From Amycolatopsis alkalitolerans (GTDB lineage: Bacteria > Actinomycetota > Actinomycetes > Mycobacteriales > Pseudonocardiaceae), in the NCBI RefSeq assembly GCF_006152065.1, contig NZ_VDFW01000006.1:1-64000 (forward strand): a stretch of DNA of 64,000 bases. Reading direction: 5' to 3'. Below, piece by piece: positions 8,096-16,426 of the stretch. The notes under the pieces are model-generated. The model searched no databases. It worked only from the letters and a program-made list of their open reading frames with translations, and was not told the origin of the DNA. The position numbers and the translations under genes are program-made. The stretch's first letter is position 1; each line of letters opens with the position of its first letter.

Positions 8096-9499
8096 GTGGC
8101 GCTGACGGACGACCGCGGTCCCGCCTACCCGTCCGACCCCGGGCCGGAGGATCCCGGACCGCGGAGCGGGGAGTTCGACCGGCAACCGCCCCAGGACGTG
8201 ACTGCCGAGCAGTCCGTGCTGGGGGGCATGCTGCTGTCCAAGGACGCGATCGCCGACGTCGTCGAAGAACTGCGCCCCGGCGACTTCTACCTGCCGAAGC
8301 ATCAGGCGGTCTACGACTGCGTCCTCGATCTCTACGGCCGCGGCGAACCGGCCGACCCGATCACCGTGTCCGCGGAGCTGGAACGGCGCGGCGAGCTGGC
8401 GCGCGTCGGCGGCGCGCCGTACCTGCACACGCTGATCGCGACCGTGCCGACGGCGGCCAATGCCGGGTACTACGCGGAGATCGTGGCCGAGAAGGCGATC
8501 CTGCGGCGGCTTGTCGAGGCCGGCACCCGGATCGTGCAGTACGGCTACGGCGCGGCGAACGAAGGCGGCGAGATCAACGAGGTCGTCGACCGCGCGCAGG
8601 CCGCCATCTACGAGGTCACTGAGCGACGGACCAGTGAGGACTACGTCGCGCTGGAGGAACTGCTCCAGCCGACCATGGACGAGATCGACGCGATCGCGTC
8701 CCGCGGGGGCACCGCGCAGGGTGTGCCCACCGGGTTCCTGGACCTCGACGAGGTGACCAACGGGCTGCACCCGGGCCAGATGATCATCGTCGCCGCCCGG
8801 CCCGGTGTCGGCAAGTCGACACTGGGCCTGGACTTCGCGCGCTCGTGCTCGATCAAGCACGGTATGTCCAGCGTCATCTTCTCGCTGGAAATGAGCCGCA
8901 TCGAGATCGTGATGCGCATGCTCTCGGCCGAGGCCAGGATCCGGCTCGCCGACATGCGTGGCGGCCGCATGTCCGACGACGACTGGACGAGGCTGGCGCG
9001 GCGGATGAGCGAGATCAGCGAAGCGCCGCTGTTCATCGACGACTCGCCGAACATGACCATGATGGAGATCCGCGCGAAGGCCCGGCGGCTCAAGCAGCGC
9101 AACGATCTCAAGCTCGTGGTCGTGGACTACATGCAGCTGATGACCTCCGGCAAGCGCGTCGAATCGCGGCAGCAGGAGGTCTCGGAGTTCTCGCGGCAGC
9201 TGAAGCTGCTGGCGAAGGAGCTCGAGGTACCGGTGGTGGCGATCAGCCAGTTGAACCGTGGTCCCGAACAGCGCACCGACAAGCGCCCGATGCTGTCGGA
9301 CCTGCGCGAGTCCGGTTCGCTCGAGCAGGACGCCGACATGGTGCTGCTGATCAACCGGCCGGACGCGTGGGAGCGGGACGACCCGCGCGCCGGCGAGGCG
9401 GACCTGATCCTCGCGAAGCATCGTGCCGGCCCGACGAGCACGATCGTCGTGGCGCACCAGTTGCACTACAGCCGGTTCACCGATCTCGCGCAGGGTTGA
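8096..9499 (+). CDS. dnaB: Replicative DNA helicase DnaB
   Basis: Hexameric 5'-3' helicase that unwinds DNA at the replication fork. The 467-residue protein has the N-terminal DnaB domain (from about 35: QDVTAEQSVLGGMLLSKDAI) and the RecA-like domain with Walker A ARPGVGKST near residue 240. Further motifs are FSLEMSR, VVDYMQLM (Walker B) and QLNRGPEQR. Length is normal and, unlike the M. tuberculosis gene, no intein is inserted. GTG start at 8096 with GAGGAGGTG just upstream. It is monocistronic and convergent with the next gene. Confidence 0.96.
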   Translation: MALTDDRGPAYPSDPGPEDPGPRSGEFDRQPPQDVTAEQSVLGGMLLSKDAIADVVEELRPGDFYLPKHQAVYDCVLDLYGRGEPADPITVSAELERRGELARVGGAPYLHTLIATVPTAANAGYYAEIVAEKAILRRLVEAGTRIVQYGYGAANEGGEINEVVDRAQAAIYEVTERRTSEDYVALEELLQPTMDEIDAIASRGGTAQGVPTGFLDLDEVTNGLHPGQMIIVAARPGVGKSTLGLDFARSCSIKHGMSSVIFSLEMSRIEIVMRMLSAEARIRLADMRGGRMSDDDWTRLARRMSEISEAPLFIDDSPNMTMMEIRAKARRLKQRNDLKLVVVDYMQLMTSGKRVESRQQEVSEFSRQLKLLAKELEVPVVAISQLNRGPEQRTDKRPMLSDLRESGSLEQDADMVLLINRPDAWERDDPRAGEADLILAKHRAGPTSTIVVAHQLHYSRFTDLAQG

Positions 9500-9517
9500 T
9501 TCGCCGAAGGTGAGGCC

Positions 9518-9910
9518 CTACGACGGCACCGCGAGCCCGCGGCGGCGGAGGCTTTCCTCGACGCGGAGCCGTTCGATCTCACGCTCCAGCCCCTCGGGCA
9601 CGGTGTCGAGCCAGTGCTGTTCGCCGACGGCGTGGCACGCCTGGGCGAGCAGCGCGTCGTAGGCCTGGTTCGTCGCGCGGCGGCGTAACTCCGGAGAGTT
9701 CGGCGGCAATTGCTCCAGCACCCGGTGCACGCGACGCAGATCCGCGGCGAGCCGTTCGATGGGCGGCCCCTCCGGAAGGGGCCGGCGGCCGCGGTGCCGC
9801 TCCCCGATCGAGTCGACGAGCCGGGGGACCTTGGACCCCAGCCAGAACACGACGGGCGGTACGGCGCAGACCGCCAGGTAGATGAGCACGTTCCCGATCG
9901 GGACTGCCAT
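9518..9910 (-). CDS. Small conserved membrane protein of unknown function
   Basis: A 130-residue protein with one N-terminal transmembrane helix (about residues 7-25, NVLIYLAVCAVPPVVFWLG). A basic, mostly helical cytoplasmic part follows, including PPIERLAADLRRVHRVLEQL. I do not recognise a named family. TATCCT (plus strand 9916-9921, read leftward) lies 5 nt before the ATG and there is no ribosome-binding site, so the mRNA is probably leaderless. Divergent from the dioxygenase gene and convergent with dnaB. Confidence 0.7.
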   Translation of the reverse strand: MAVPIGNVLIYLAVCAVPPVVFWLGSKVPRLVDSIGERHRGRRPLPEGPPIERLAADLRRVHRVLEQLPPNSPELRRRATNQAYDALLAQACHAVGEQHWLDTVPEGLEREIERLRVEESLRRRGLAVPS

Positions 9911-10002
9911 GGCTCAGGATAGGCGCCGCCACCCGGTCCCTCGCCACACTTGACCGGTTCCGTGGAATATCGACCGCTCCCCGTGCGTCCGGTACAGTGT
10001 TG

Positions 10003-10014
10003 TTGAAGATTCAA
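10003..10014. promoter_or_regulatory. Inverted repeat TTGAA-GA-TTCAA before the dioxygenase gene
   Basis: Two 5-nt arms with a 2-nt spacer, ending 16 nt before the ATG at 10031. TTGAA/TTCAA half-sites are typical of MarR-type regulators that sense phenolics or quinones. No such regulator gene is adjacent, so the assignment is inference. Confidence 0.4.
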
Positions 10015-10030
10015 ACACATGGAGGCTGCG

Positions 10031-10807
10031 ATGGGTGCGACTCCCGTGCTCTACCTGAGCCATGGCGCGCCACCGCTCGCCGACGACGCGACGTGGACCC
10101 GGCAGCTCGCCGGCTGGTCGGCGAAACTGCCACGGCCCAAGGCGATCCTGGTCGTCTCGGCGCACTGGGAAGAGGCGCCGGTGACGCTCGGCGCCACCAC
10201 GACCGTGCCGCTGGTCTACGACTTCTGGGGCTTCCCCGAGCACTACTACCGGGTGACCTACCCGGCGCCCGGCGCTCCGGAGCTGGCCGACGAAGTGCGC
10301 AAGCTGCTGAACGGTCCCGGCACCCCGGTGCACGACGCGCCAGATCGCGGTCTGGACCATGGCGCGTACGTACCGCTGGTCGAAATGTATCCGGATGCGG
10401 ACATCCCGGTACTCCAGCTGTCGATGCCGTCGCTCGACCCGCGGGAACTGTTCGAGCTGGGCCGGAAGCTGGCGCCCCTTCGCGATGACGGGGTACTGAT
10501 CATCGGCAGCGGATTCTTCACGCACAATCTCTCGGCGATGCGTCAGGTCCGCGACACCGATGGGCAGCCGCCGCGCTGGTCCGCCGAGTTCGATCACTGG
10601 GGTGACGAGATGCTGCGCGCCGGGAATGTCGACGCGCTTCTGGACTTCCAGCGCAAGGCACCCGCCGCCACACTCGCGCATCCCCGGATCGAGCATTTCG
10701 CGCCGTTGTTCGTCTCGCTCGGCGCCGGTGACGGGGACGCCAGGCCCGAGACCGTGATCGACGGCTACTGGTACGGCCTCGCGAAACGCTCGATCCAGCT
10801 GGGCTGA
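10031..10807 (+). CDS. LigB-type ring-cleaving dioxygenase (DOPA-dioxygenase family)
   Basis: Class III extradiol dioxygenase of the 4,5-DOPA dioxygenase/YgiD type, which opens catechol rings with a metal cofactor. The 258-residue protein shows the metal- and acid-base-site histidines: LSHGAPP (His11), SAHWEE (His45), LDHGAYVPL and GSGFFTHNL, with EHFAPLFV near the end. I chose ATG 10031 because GGAGG at 10021-10025 precedes it; an in-frame ATG at 10019 overlaps that site. The natural substrate is unknown; many bacterial members act on DOPA-like catechols in vitro. It stands alone, with an inverted-repeat operator candidate upstream and a shared terminator downstream. Confidence 0.85.
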   Translation: MGATPVLYLSHGAPPLADDATWTRQLAGWSAKLPRPKAILVVSAHWEEAPVTLGATTTVPLVYDFWGFPEHYYRVTYPAPGAPELADEVRKLLNGPGTPVHDAPDRGLDHGAYVPLVEMYPDADIPVLQLSMPSLDPRELFELGRKLAPLRDDGVLIIGSGFFTHNLSAMRQVRDTDGQPPRWSAEFDHWGDEMLRAGNVDALLDFQRKAPAATLAHPRIEHFAPLFVSLGAGDGDARPETVIDGYWYGLAKRSIQLG

Positions 10808-10815
10808 CAGCGAAA

Positions 10816-10847
10816 CGGGTCCGGGAGCGCCGTTGCTCCCGGACCCG
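10816..10847. terminator. Bidirectional terminator between convergent genes
   Basis: A 13-bp perfect stem (10816-10828 with 10835-10847) and 6-nt loop GCCGTT between the dioxygenase gene and the chaplin-like repeat gene. The symmetric position suggests use from both sides. Confidence 0.7.
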
Positions 10848-10865
10848 CGATTCATGCCAGCCAGA

Positions 10866-13835
10866 TCACGCCTGGATGTGCATCCCCTTGCCGCTGACCG
10901 CGTCGGTCACCTTGGACAGCACCGCGGTGGGGTTCGCGGCGTCCAGGCTCGGCATGGCGGGCAGGTCGCCCTGCAGGGCGGGCAACTCGGCCTGCGGCAG
11001 CAGTTCGCCGATGGTCGGCGAAGGCAGGTTCGCACCGGGCAGGGTGCCCGGCGTCACCGGCAGCGAGGGAAGCGCACCGCTCAGACCGCCCACGGCGGGC
11101 ACCGACGGCAGTGAGGGCAGGCCGCCGGTGGGCAGTGCGGGCAGGTCCGCCCGCTCGGACTTCTGCATCGCCGGGAGCTTGGGCAGGCTCGTGGCCCCCA
11201 GCTCCGAGGTGGTGATCGGCAGGTCGATCTGCGGCTCGTGACCCGCGACCGAGATGTCGGTCGCGTTGTGGGTCACCGAGGTCACCACGCCGAGCAGACC
11301 GACCGGCACGTCGAAGACCTGCGCCACGACACCGATCGGGAACTGCTTCTTCAGCCCGGACAGCGCCTTGACCGAGGTGGGGCTGGTGGTGTCGGTCCCG
11401 CCCACCGTGCCGGTGGTGGTGTTGTCCGCCACCGCGTGCGCGACCCCGCCCAGCGAAGCCGCGACGCCGAACACCTGGGCCACCGCGGCCACCGGCACAT
11501 CGAAGATGTCGCCGGAGATCGCGCCACCCACACCCGAGGTCGTGATGTCGCCGCCCGAGGTGGTCTGGGTGCTGTTGATCCCGGTGCCGTGGGTGACCCC
11601 GGTCAGGCTCGCCGCGTCACCGAAGACCTGCGCGATCGGCATCAACTGGCCACTGATCACGTTGCCCGCGATCGAGCCGCCGTCGCCGTTGGTCTGCGAG
11701 TTGCCACCGGCGGTGGAGGAGACGTCGTTGGTGGCGTCGCCACCGGTGACGCCACCCCACACCGCGCCGACGCCGAACGCGTCGGCCGCGGCGGCCGCGG
11801 GCACCTGGATGATGTTGCCGGCCACCGAGCCGCCCTCACCGGTCGCGGAGGCGTCGCCACCGGCGGTCGAGTCGCTCATGTTCTGGCTCTCGCCGAACCC
11901 GTTGCCGATCCACGCGCCACCGATACCGTGCAGCGCGGTGGGCAGGGACACCGGCACCTCGCCGATGTTGCCGGCCGCGAAGCCCTTCTTGCCGTTGGCG
12001 TTGAGGTGGCCGCCCGCGGTCGAGGTGGTGTCGGTGTCGGCCGAGCCGTGGCCCTGGCCGATCCACGCGCCCCCGATACCGAACGCCTGCACCGGCGCCG
12101 AAACCGGGACGGAGACCAGGTTCGCGCTGCCGGCGCCGTGGTCGTCCTGGGTGTTGCCGCCGCCGCCGGCGGTGACGTCCTTGGTCTCGCTCGCGGTGCC
12201 GCTGCCCTGGCCGATCCAGGAGCCGCCGACGCCGAACACCTCGGCAGGCACGGACGTCGGGACCTGCACGACGTTGCCGCCGCCGGTCGAGTCGTTGCCC
12301 TGGCTGCCGTTGTAACCACCGGCCTTGACCGTCTTGTTCTCGGTGGCCGAACCGGACGCGTTACCGATCCACGACCCGCCGACGCCGAACACCTCGGCGG
12401 TGCCGGCCGGCTGCGCGCTCGCGCTGTTGCCGCCGAGGAAGCTGCCGTTGCCGTTGGTGTAGGTGCCGGAGCCCGCGGTCGCGTTGACGGTGTTGTCGCA
12501 GCCGCCCGCGTTGGCGTTGCCGATCCAGGTGCCACCGACGCAGAACACCTCGACGGGCACGGCGGCCGGGGCGTCGGCGATGTTGCCGGATCCGGCCGAG
12601 TTCTGGCCGCTGGTCGAGGAGAAGCCTCCAGCCGTCGCGGTGCTGCCCATGTTCGTAGCCTGGCGGTCGGCACCGCTGCCGGCGGTCGAGTTGCCGACCC
12701 AGGCCGCCGCGTTGCCGACGACCGTGCCCGGCGCGGCGGGCTGCGGCTGCGCGATGTTGCCCGACAGGAACGACGTGTCGCCGTCGGTCTGGATGTAGCT
12801 CGGGATGTCGTTCATCCCGGGCCGGGTTCCGCCCGCGTACGCGTCGGCGTTGGCGCTACCGGCCGAGTCCGCGTCGCCGCCCCACGAGACGGCGTTGTTC
12901 GAGGCCTTGAGCGGCAGGGCGACCGGCGCACCGCCGACGTTCCCGCTGCCCGCGCCCTTCGACCCGTGGCTCTCGATCGAGCCGCCGGAGCAGGCCTGGC
13001 TGTTGCCGCTGAAGTCCGTCTCGGCGTGACCGAGGAACCAGCCGAGCGCGTTGCCGGACACCTGCACCGGGGTGGCGCCCTGCGGGGCGACCACGTTTCC
13101 GGCCAGCCCGCCGTTGGTGCCGTCGGTGGTCGTCTCGCTGCCGGTGGTCGCGGACTGGGTCGCGCTGCCGGAGGTCTTGCCGCTGCCGCCGAGGCCGAGC
13201 GCGTTGCCCGAGATCTGCACCGGCAGGGCCCAGTCGAGGTTGACCACGTTGCCGGCGAGGCCGCCGCCCGCACCGCTGGTGTTCACATCGGACTGGTGCT
13301 CGTAGGTCTGGGTCTCGTCGGAGTCGACCGACGCGTTGCCCAGCACGCCCAGTGCGTTACCGGTGATCTGGATCGGCAGCGCGACGTTGCCGACGACCTT
13401 GTTGCCCATCATCGGGTCGCCGTTCGAGGTGACCGACGGCTGGGCGTCCGCGCGCTGGCCGGCCTTGCCGAGTGACTGGCCGAGCTGCTGGGTGGCCGCG
13501 GTGGCCTTCGAGGTGACCTGGTTCGCCGTGTTCACCGCCGGGGCGGCCGCCTTGTACGCCTCGGTCTTCGTGACCGGGGCGAGCGCCTTGTTGACCTTGT
13601 CGGTGACCGGCTTGGTGCTGATCTCCTTGTGCATTTCCGGCAGGTTGACCTGCTTGCCGAGGGTCCCGATCGCGTTGTGCGAGATGTCGACCGGAACGCT
13701 CGCGGTGACGTCGAGCGGGCCGGCCGGCATGTCGGGGTTGACATTCTCGTCGGCAGACGCGATGCCGGTGCCCAGCATCATCAGGCCACCCGTGACCAGC
13801 GCGGTCTGAAGTCCGCGCTTTGCCCAGGTCTGCAT
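10866..13835 (-). CDS. Large exported protein built of about 15 chaplin-like repeats
   Basis: A 989-residue exported protein. A signal peptide (1-27, ending GIASA|DE) precedes about 15 tandem repeats of roughly 50-60 residues. Each repeat has a core GN[IV]xxxPxxxPV[EQ][VI]xGxGxxWIGN followed by a Gly/Ser/Thr/Asn-rich loop. Examples are SGNIADAPAAVPVEVFCVGG, GNVVQVPTSVPAEVFGVGG and GNVVNLDWALPVQISGNALG. The core resembles the chaplin domain (SGNxxxxPxxxPVxVCGN). One repeat keeps two cysteines (FCVGG...GGCDN); most have none. The tail after about residue 860 is Leu-Pro-rich (LPSLP, LPALP). ATG 13835 follows AAGGAGAAAG; an upstream in-frame start would only add an implausible basic tail. A beta-rich, amphipathic surface coat is inferred. 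Confidence 0.75.
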   Translation of the reverse strand: MQTWAKRGLQTALVTGGLMMLGTGIASADENVNPDMPAGPLDVTASVPVDISHNAIGTLGKQVNLPEMHKEISTKPVTDKVNKALAPVTKTEAYKAAAPAVNTANQVTSKATAATQQLGQSLGKAGQRADAQPSVTSNGDPMMGNKVVGNVALPIQITGNALGVLGNASVDSDETQTYEHQSDVNTSGAGGGLAGNVVNLDWALPVQISGNALGLGGSGKTSGSATQSATTGSETTTDGTNGGLAGNVVAPQGATPVQVSGNALGWFLGHAETDFSGNSQACSGGSIESHGSKGAGSGNVGGAPVALPLKASNNAVSWGGDADSAGSANADAYAGGTRPGMNDIPSYIQTDGDTSFLSGNIAQPQPAAPGTVVGNAAAWVGNSTAGSGADRQATNMGSTATAGGFSSTSGQNSAGSGNIADAPAAVPVEVFCVGGTWIGNANAGGCDNTVNATAGSGTYTNGNGSFLGGNSASAQPAGTAEVFGVGGSWIGNASGSATENKTVKAGGYNGSQGNDSTGGGNVVQVPTSVPAEVFGVGGSWIGQGSGTASETKDVTAGGGGNTQDDHGAGSANLVSVPVSAPVQAFGIGGAWIGQGHGSADTDTTSTAGGHLNANGKKGFAAGNIGEVPVSLPTALHGIGGAWIGNGFGESQNMSDSTAGGDASATGEGGSVAGNIIQVPAAAAADAFGVGAVWGGVTGGDATNDVSSTAGGNSQTNGDGGSIAGNVISGQLMPIAQVFGDAASLTGVTHGTGINSTQTTSGGDITTSGVGGAISGDIFDVPVAAVAQVFGVAASLGGVAHAVADNTTTGTVGGTDTTSPTSVKALSGLKKQFPIGVVAQVFDVPVGLLGVVTSVTHNATDISVAGHEPQIDLPITTSELGATSLPKLPAMQKSERADLPALPTGGLPSLPSVPAVGGLSGALPSLPVTPGTLPGANLPSPTIGELLPQAELPALQGDLPAMPSLDAANPTAVLSKVTDAVSGKGMHIQA

Positions 13836-13999
13836 TGAGACTTTCTCCTTTTCCTTGGGTTCCCTTGCGGGGCTTGTGGAATGGGTGAACTCACCCGGGT
13901 CGCGAACGTCGGTTCGCGAGGGACAAGCGGGGTGCGGGGAACGCGCTGCCGGCAAAGGAGGCACGGCGGACAGGGCGCGTTCAGCTACCCCGCCGTGTG

Positions 14000-14935
14000 T
14001 CAGTCAGGCGTGACGCCGGGCTGAGCGCCCGGCTGAACCGGCGTGTGCCGGAGGCCGAAGCGGACGGCACGCAGGCCGCTCGCGTCGACAACGGTGACCG
14101 CGTTGGCGGGAACGCCGAAGAGCGGACCGTCGAGATGACCGCCGGCGGCGGAACCGCCGGGCGTCGAGGGGACTCCGGACGGGGCCAGCGGGCCACGCGC
14201 CGGGTCGAACGGGAACGGGTCGGGCTGTGCGCCGCCCGGCCTCTTGGGCTCGTTCCGGGAACCGAGATGGCCCGCGGGGAATTGCTCCCGGGGCAGTGTG
14301 GTCGCGACCGGACCCATCGGGCCGGCGGGCGCCGGAGCACTCGCGACCGCGACCGGCGGCTCCACCTGCGTGTGCTGGTGGCCACCACCGTGTGTGCCGG
14401 GCAGGGCCGGCAAGTTGATCAGCGCTGAACCGTCCGGGCGCAGGAAGTTCCAGAAGCCCGGCGGCGGGGTCAGCGCCTGGCTGATCACGCGCGGCGCGTC
14501 CTGCGGCTCGCGGGTGATCTGCTCCGCGGAGCCGAGCAGGCGGTCGGCCGGGTTGAGCACCGCATACTGGGTGAACTGGTGCATGGCGTCCCGGACATCG
14601 CCGGCGGCCTCTGCGCCACGGGCGATGCTGTCGGGGGACTGGACACCGGTGCCGAGGCGGACGGCTGCTCCTGCCGAGTCGCCCGCCAACTGCTCGGTGC
14701 CGAGCAGGACGTCGTCACCGGTGCCGAGCACGGCGTCGGTGACCGGGGTGGCCTGCTCGCTCGTCACGTCTTGAGCCGGGGCGGGGGGCGCGGTCGCGGC
14801 GGAGGCCGACGCGGTGCCGATCGCCCACGCCGCGGCCGTGCCGGCGACGGCGCCGCCGACCACGAGCAGCGCACGTCCGAGCCAGCGGCCGGCGCGTGCC
14901 GGACCCCGCTCCACGGACGTGTGTTGCTGCTTCAC
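14000..14935 (-). CDS. Secreted protein of unknown function
   Basis: A 311-residue predicted exported protein. The start is GTG 14935, because AGGAGA lies just upstream; the open frame extends further but without a ribosome site. A twin-basic start leads to a hydrophobic segment (about 19-42, ending ASAS), likely a signal peptide or anchor. The next 120 residues are helical and moderately hydrophobic (EQLAGDSAGAAVRLGTG, MHQFTQYAVLNPADRLLGS). The rest is Pro/Gly/His-rich with a short final domain (NAVTVVDASGLRAVRFG). No family recognised. It lies between the chaplin-like gene and two small exported-protein genes, all read leftward, so a shared role at the cell surface is plausible. Confidence 0.65.
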   Translation of the reverse strand: MKQQHTSVERGPARAGRWLGRALLVVGGAVAGTAAAWAIGTASASAATAPPAPAQDVTSEQATPVTDAVLGTGDDVLLGTEQLAGDSAGAAVRLGTGVQSPDSIARGAEAAGDVRDAMHQFTQYAVLNPADRLLGSAEQITREPQDAPRVISQALTPPPGFWNFLRPDGSALINLPALPGTHGGGHQHTQVEPPVAVASAPAPAGPMGPVATTLPREQFPAGHLGSRNEPKRPGGAQPDPFPFDPARGPLAPSGVPSTPGGSAAGGHLDGPLFGVPANAVTVVDASGLRAVRFGLRHTPVQPGAQPGVTPD

Positions 14936-15138
14936 CGATCTCCTGCCGAGAAAATTCACTACCGTATCTGAAACGAATTCGAATGGGTTCGCCTCGATAC
15001 GAAACGGCCTTGCACCGAAGACATAACCAAAACTCGGGACGCGCGTGCACGTTCGACACGACTTGATCGCACGATCGTGTGAAGAACTCCGCGTGTGGTC
15101 CAACCTGACCGACCGTGCCCGACGGTCGGATCGATAGA

Positions 15139-15177
15139 AATGGCCCGCCCGGGTGGATCCTGCCCGGGCGGGCCATT
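15139..15177 (-). terminator. Terminator after the small exported-protein genes
   Basis: A perfect 15-bp stem (15139-15153 with 15163-15177), 9-nt loop. Read on the minus strand it is followed by TTTCTAT, and it starts 16 nt after the stop codon of the 85-residue gene. Confidence 0.85.
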
Positions 15178-15193
15178 GTCAGCGGGAGAGGAT

Positions 15194-15451
15194 TCAGCCG
15201 AGCGAGCCGGCGGCACCCTGGATGATCGACGGGATGGCACCAGCCCACGCGGAGCTGAGCAGGCCCGCGGCACCGGCGCCAAGGAGCGCGCCGGACTGGT
15301 TCCAGGCGTTCACGTAGTCGGCACCGGTCGGGTGCGACGGCACGGCCACCGGAGCGGTCAGTTCGTCGGCCGAGGCGACACCGCCGGCGAGGCCCAGAGC
15401 ACCCGCCGAGAGGGCGAGGACGGCGACGGTGCGGGTGAGGGTCTTGCGCAT
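15194..15451 (-). CDS. Small exported protein (tandem duplicate A)
   Basis: An 85-residue protein. Signal peptide 1-28 (ending GVASA|DE), then a mature peptide of about 57 residues ending in TGADYVNAWNQSGALLGAGA and then GLLSSAWAGAIPSIIQG. The C-terminal 45 residues are nearly identical to those of the upstream neighbour, also at DNA level, showing a recent duplication. ATG 15451 follows GAAGGGA. The hydrophobic, Gly/Ala-rich end could self-assemble or insert in a membrane, but I know no characterised homologue. Terminator follows. Confidence 0.75.
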   Translation of the reverse strand: MRKTLTRTVAVLALSAGALGLAGGVASADELTAPVAVPSHPTGADYVNAWNQSGALLGAGAAGLLSSAWAGAIPSIIQGAAGSLG

Positions 15452-15498
15452 GGAACTGTTCCCTTCTGTTGGTGTTACTTCGTGGTGATGGCGACGAT

Positions 15499-15945
15499 TC
15501 AGCCGACTGAGCCGGTGGCGCCCTGGATGATGGACGGGATGGCTCCCGCCCACGCGGAGCTGATCAGGCCTGCCGCGCCGGCGCCGAGGCAGGTGCCGGA
15601 CTGGTTCCAGGCGTTGACGTAGTCGGCACCGGTCGAGTTGTCCGGGACGACCGCAGGGCAGCCGATGCCACCCGTGCCGGGCTCGGATGGGGCCGGCTGC
15701 TCGGGCGCCGGTGCGGGCTGCTCAGGCGCCGGTGCGGGCTTTTCGGGGGCAGGTGCGGGCTTTTCGGGGGCCGGCTGCGGCGCCGGGAAGCAACCGCACC
15801 GCGGGTCGAACTGAACCGCTCCCGACGCCTCGTGCGCGGTGTTCGTGGCCGCCAGCGCCGGGGAGCCCGCGGCCCCCAGTGCCAGCACACCGGCCGCGGC
15901 CGCCACCGTCGTGACGACTACCTTACGGGCCTTGCTGAACTTCAC
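15499..15945 (-). CDS. Small exported protein with Pro-Ala-Glu repeats (tandem duplicate B)
   Basis: A 148-residue protein. Signal peptide 1-33 (ending PALA|AT), then a Cys-x-Cys motif (RCGCFPAP) and repeats of PAPEKPAP / PAPEQPAP that probably form a stiff spacer. The same 45-residue end as duplicate A follows (STGADYVNAWNQSGTCLGAG, then GLISSAWAGAIPSIIQG). This copy has four cysteines in the mature part (two in CGC, one in GCPAVV, one in GTCLG); duplicate A has none. AGGAGA lies just before the ATG. The spacer and cysteines suggest the terminal domain is presented away from the membrane or peptidoglycan (inference). Confidence 0.75.
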   Translation of the reverse strand: MKFSKARKVVVTTVAAAAGVLALGAAGSPALAATNTAHEASGAVQFDPRCGCFPAPQPAPEKPAPAPEKPAPAPEQPAPAPEQPAPSEPGTGGIGCPAVVPDNSTGADYVNAWNQSGTCLGAGAAGLISSAWAGAIPSIIQGATGSVG

Positions 15946-16426
15946 GAGTTCTCCTCGAATTGCTACACCGGCTTCTGATTCGCTCGTGTTCTCGAATTAG
16001 CCACCGGCGGGTTGGCTGCGGGAATCCGTGCCTCCCACGCCGAGAACGTTAAACATCCTCGCAATCCTTTTTCCACCCCGCTTACCTGATCGTGTGGCAC
16101 CTGATAGGAGGAATGATCCGGACGGTCAAAGGGCATGACAAAATACGTACTCACCCATATCGGAAGTACGCCGAGAATGCTGCGAATTACGAAAAGGAAT
16201 CGGGTTACGGCGCCGTTCGGCCGCCTCTGGCGGGCATCTGTCGCGTCATGTCGCGCACTGGCTCCCGTGAAGTCTGGATCATGCTGTCTGTGGAAGATTC
16301 GCAGACAACCCGGCCAGCCCGCACATCGTGCACGGGTAGTTGGCCTGATCGGGTGATCTCGACACCTCCGCCGGGGTAGCCGGCTTCCCGGCTCGTCCGA
16401 AACGCCCAACTCGCTAGGGTGAGCGA
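15946..16426. other. 481-nt intergenic region, less GC-rich than its surroundings
   Basis: Upstream region of the leftward exported-protein genes. It is visibly AT-richer between 15960 and 16200. Short open frames exist, for example from 16092 and 16135 on the plus strand, but neither has a good ribosome site or recognisable product, so I do not call them. The right end holds the AI-2E permease promoter. I see no convincing hairpin or RNA motif. Confidence 0.5.
16415..16420 (+). promoter_or_regulatory. -10 box of the AI-2E permease gene (leaderless)
   Basis: TAGGGT, 6 nt before the GTG at 16427, with no ribosome-binding site between. Confidence 0.5.

Noticed and set aside
8096..9499. Intein in dnaB
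   Set aside because: The protein is 467 residues with uninterrupted Walker A and B motifs; no intein is present.
11238..13475. Long plus-strand open frame (745 codons) opposite the repeat protein
   Set aside because: It is antisense to the chaplin-like repeat gene. Its Arg/Val/Gly/Asp/His-rich composition is what a GC-rich repeat yields in the opposite frame; no ribosome site or recognisable domain.
13836..13999. Possible c-di-AMP (ydaO-type) riboswitch before the repeat-protein gene
   Set aside because: Fragments such as GGGAACCCA and GGGTGA...TCACCC occur, and the gene is a cell-surface one, but the order and conserved core of the riboswitch are not present.
16092..16379. Possible small gene in the AT-richer gap before the AI-2E permease
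   Set aside because: GGAGG-like sequence is near, but the product has no recognisable features and other frames are equally open; not enough to call it.
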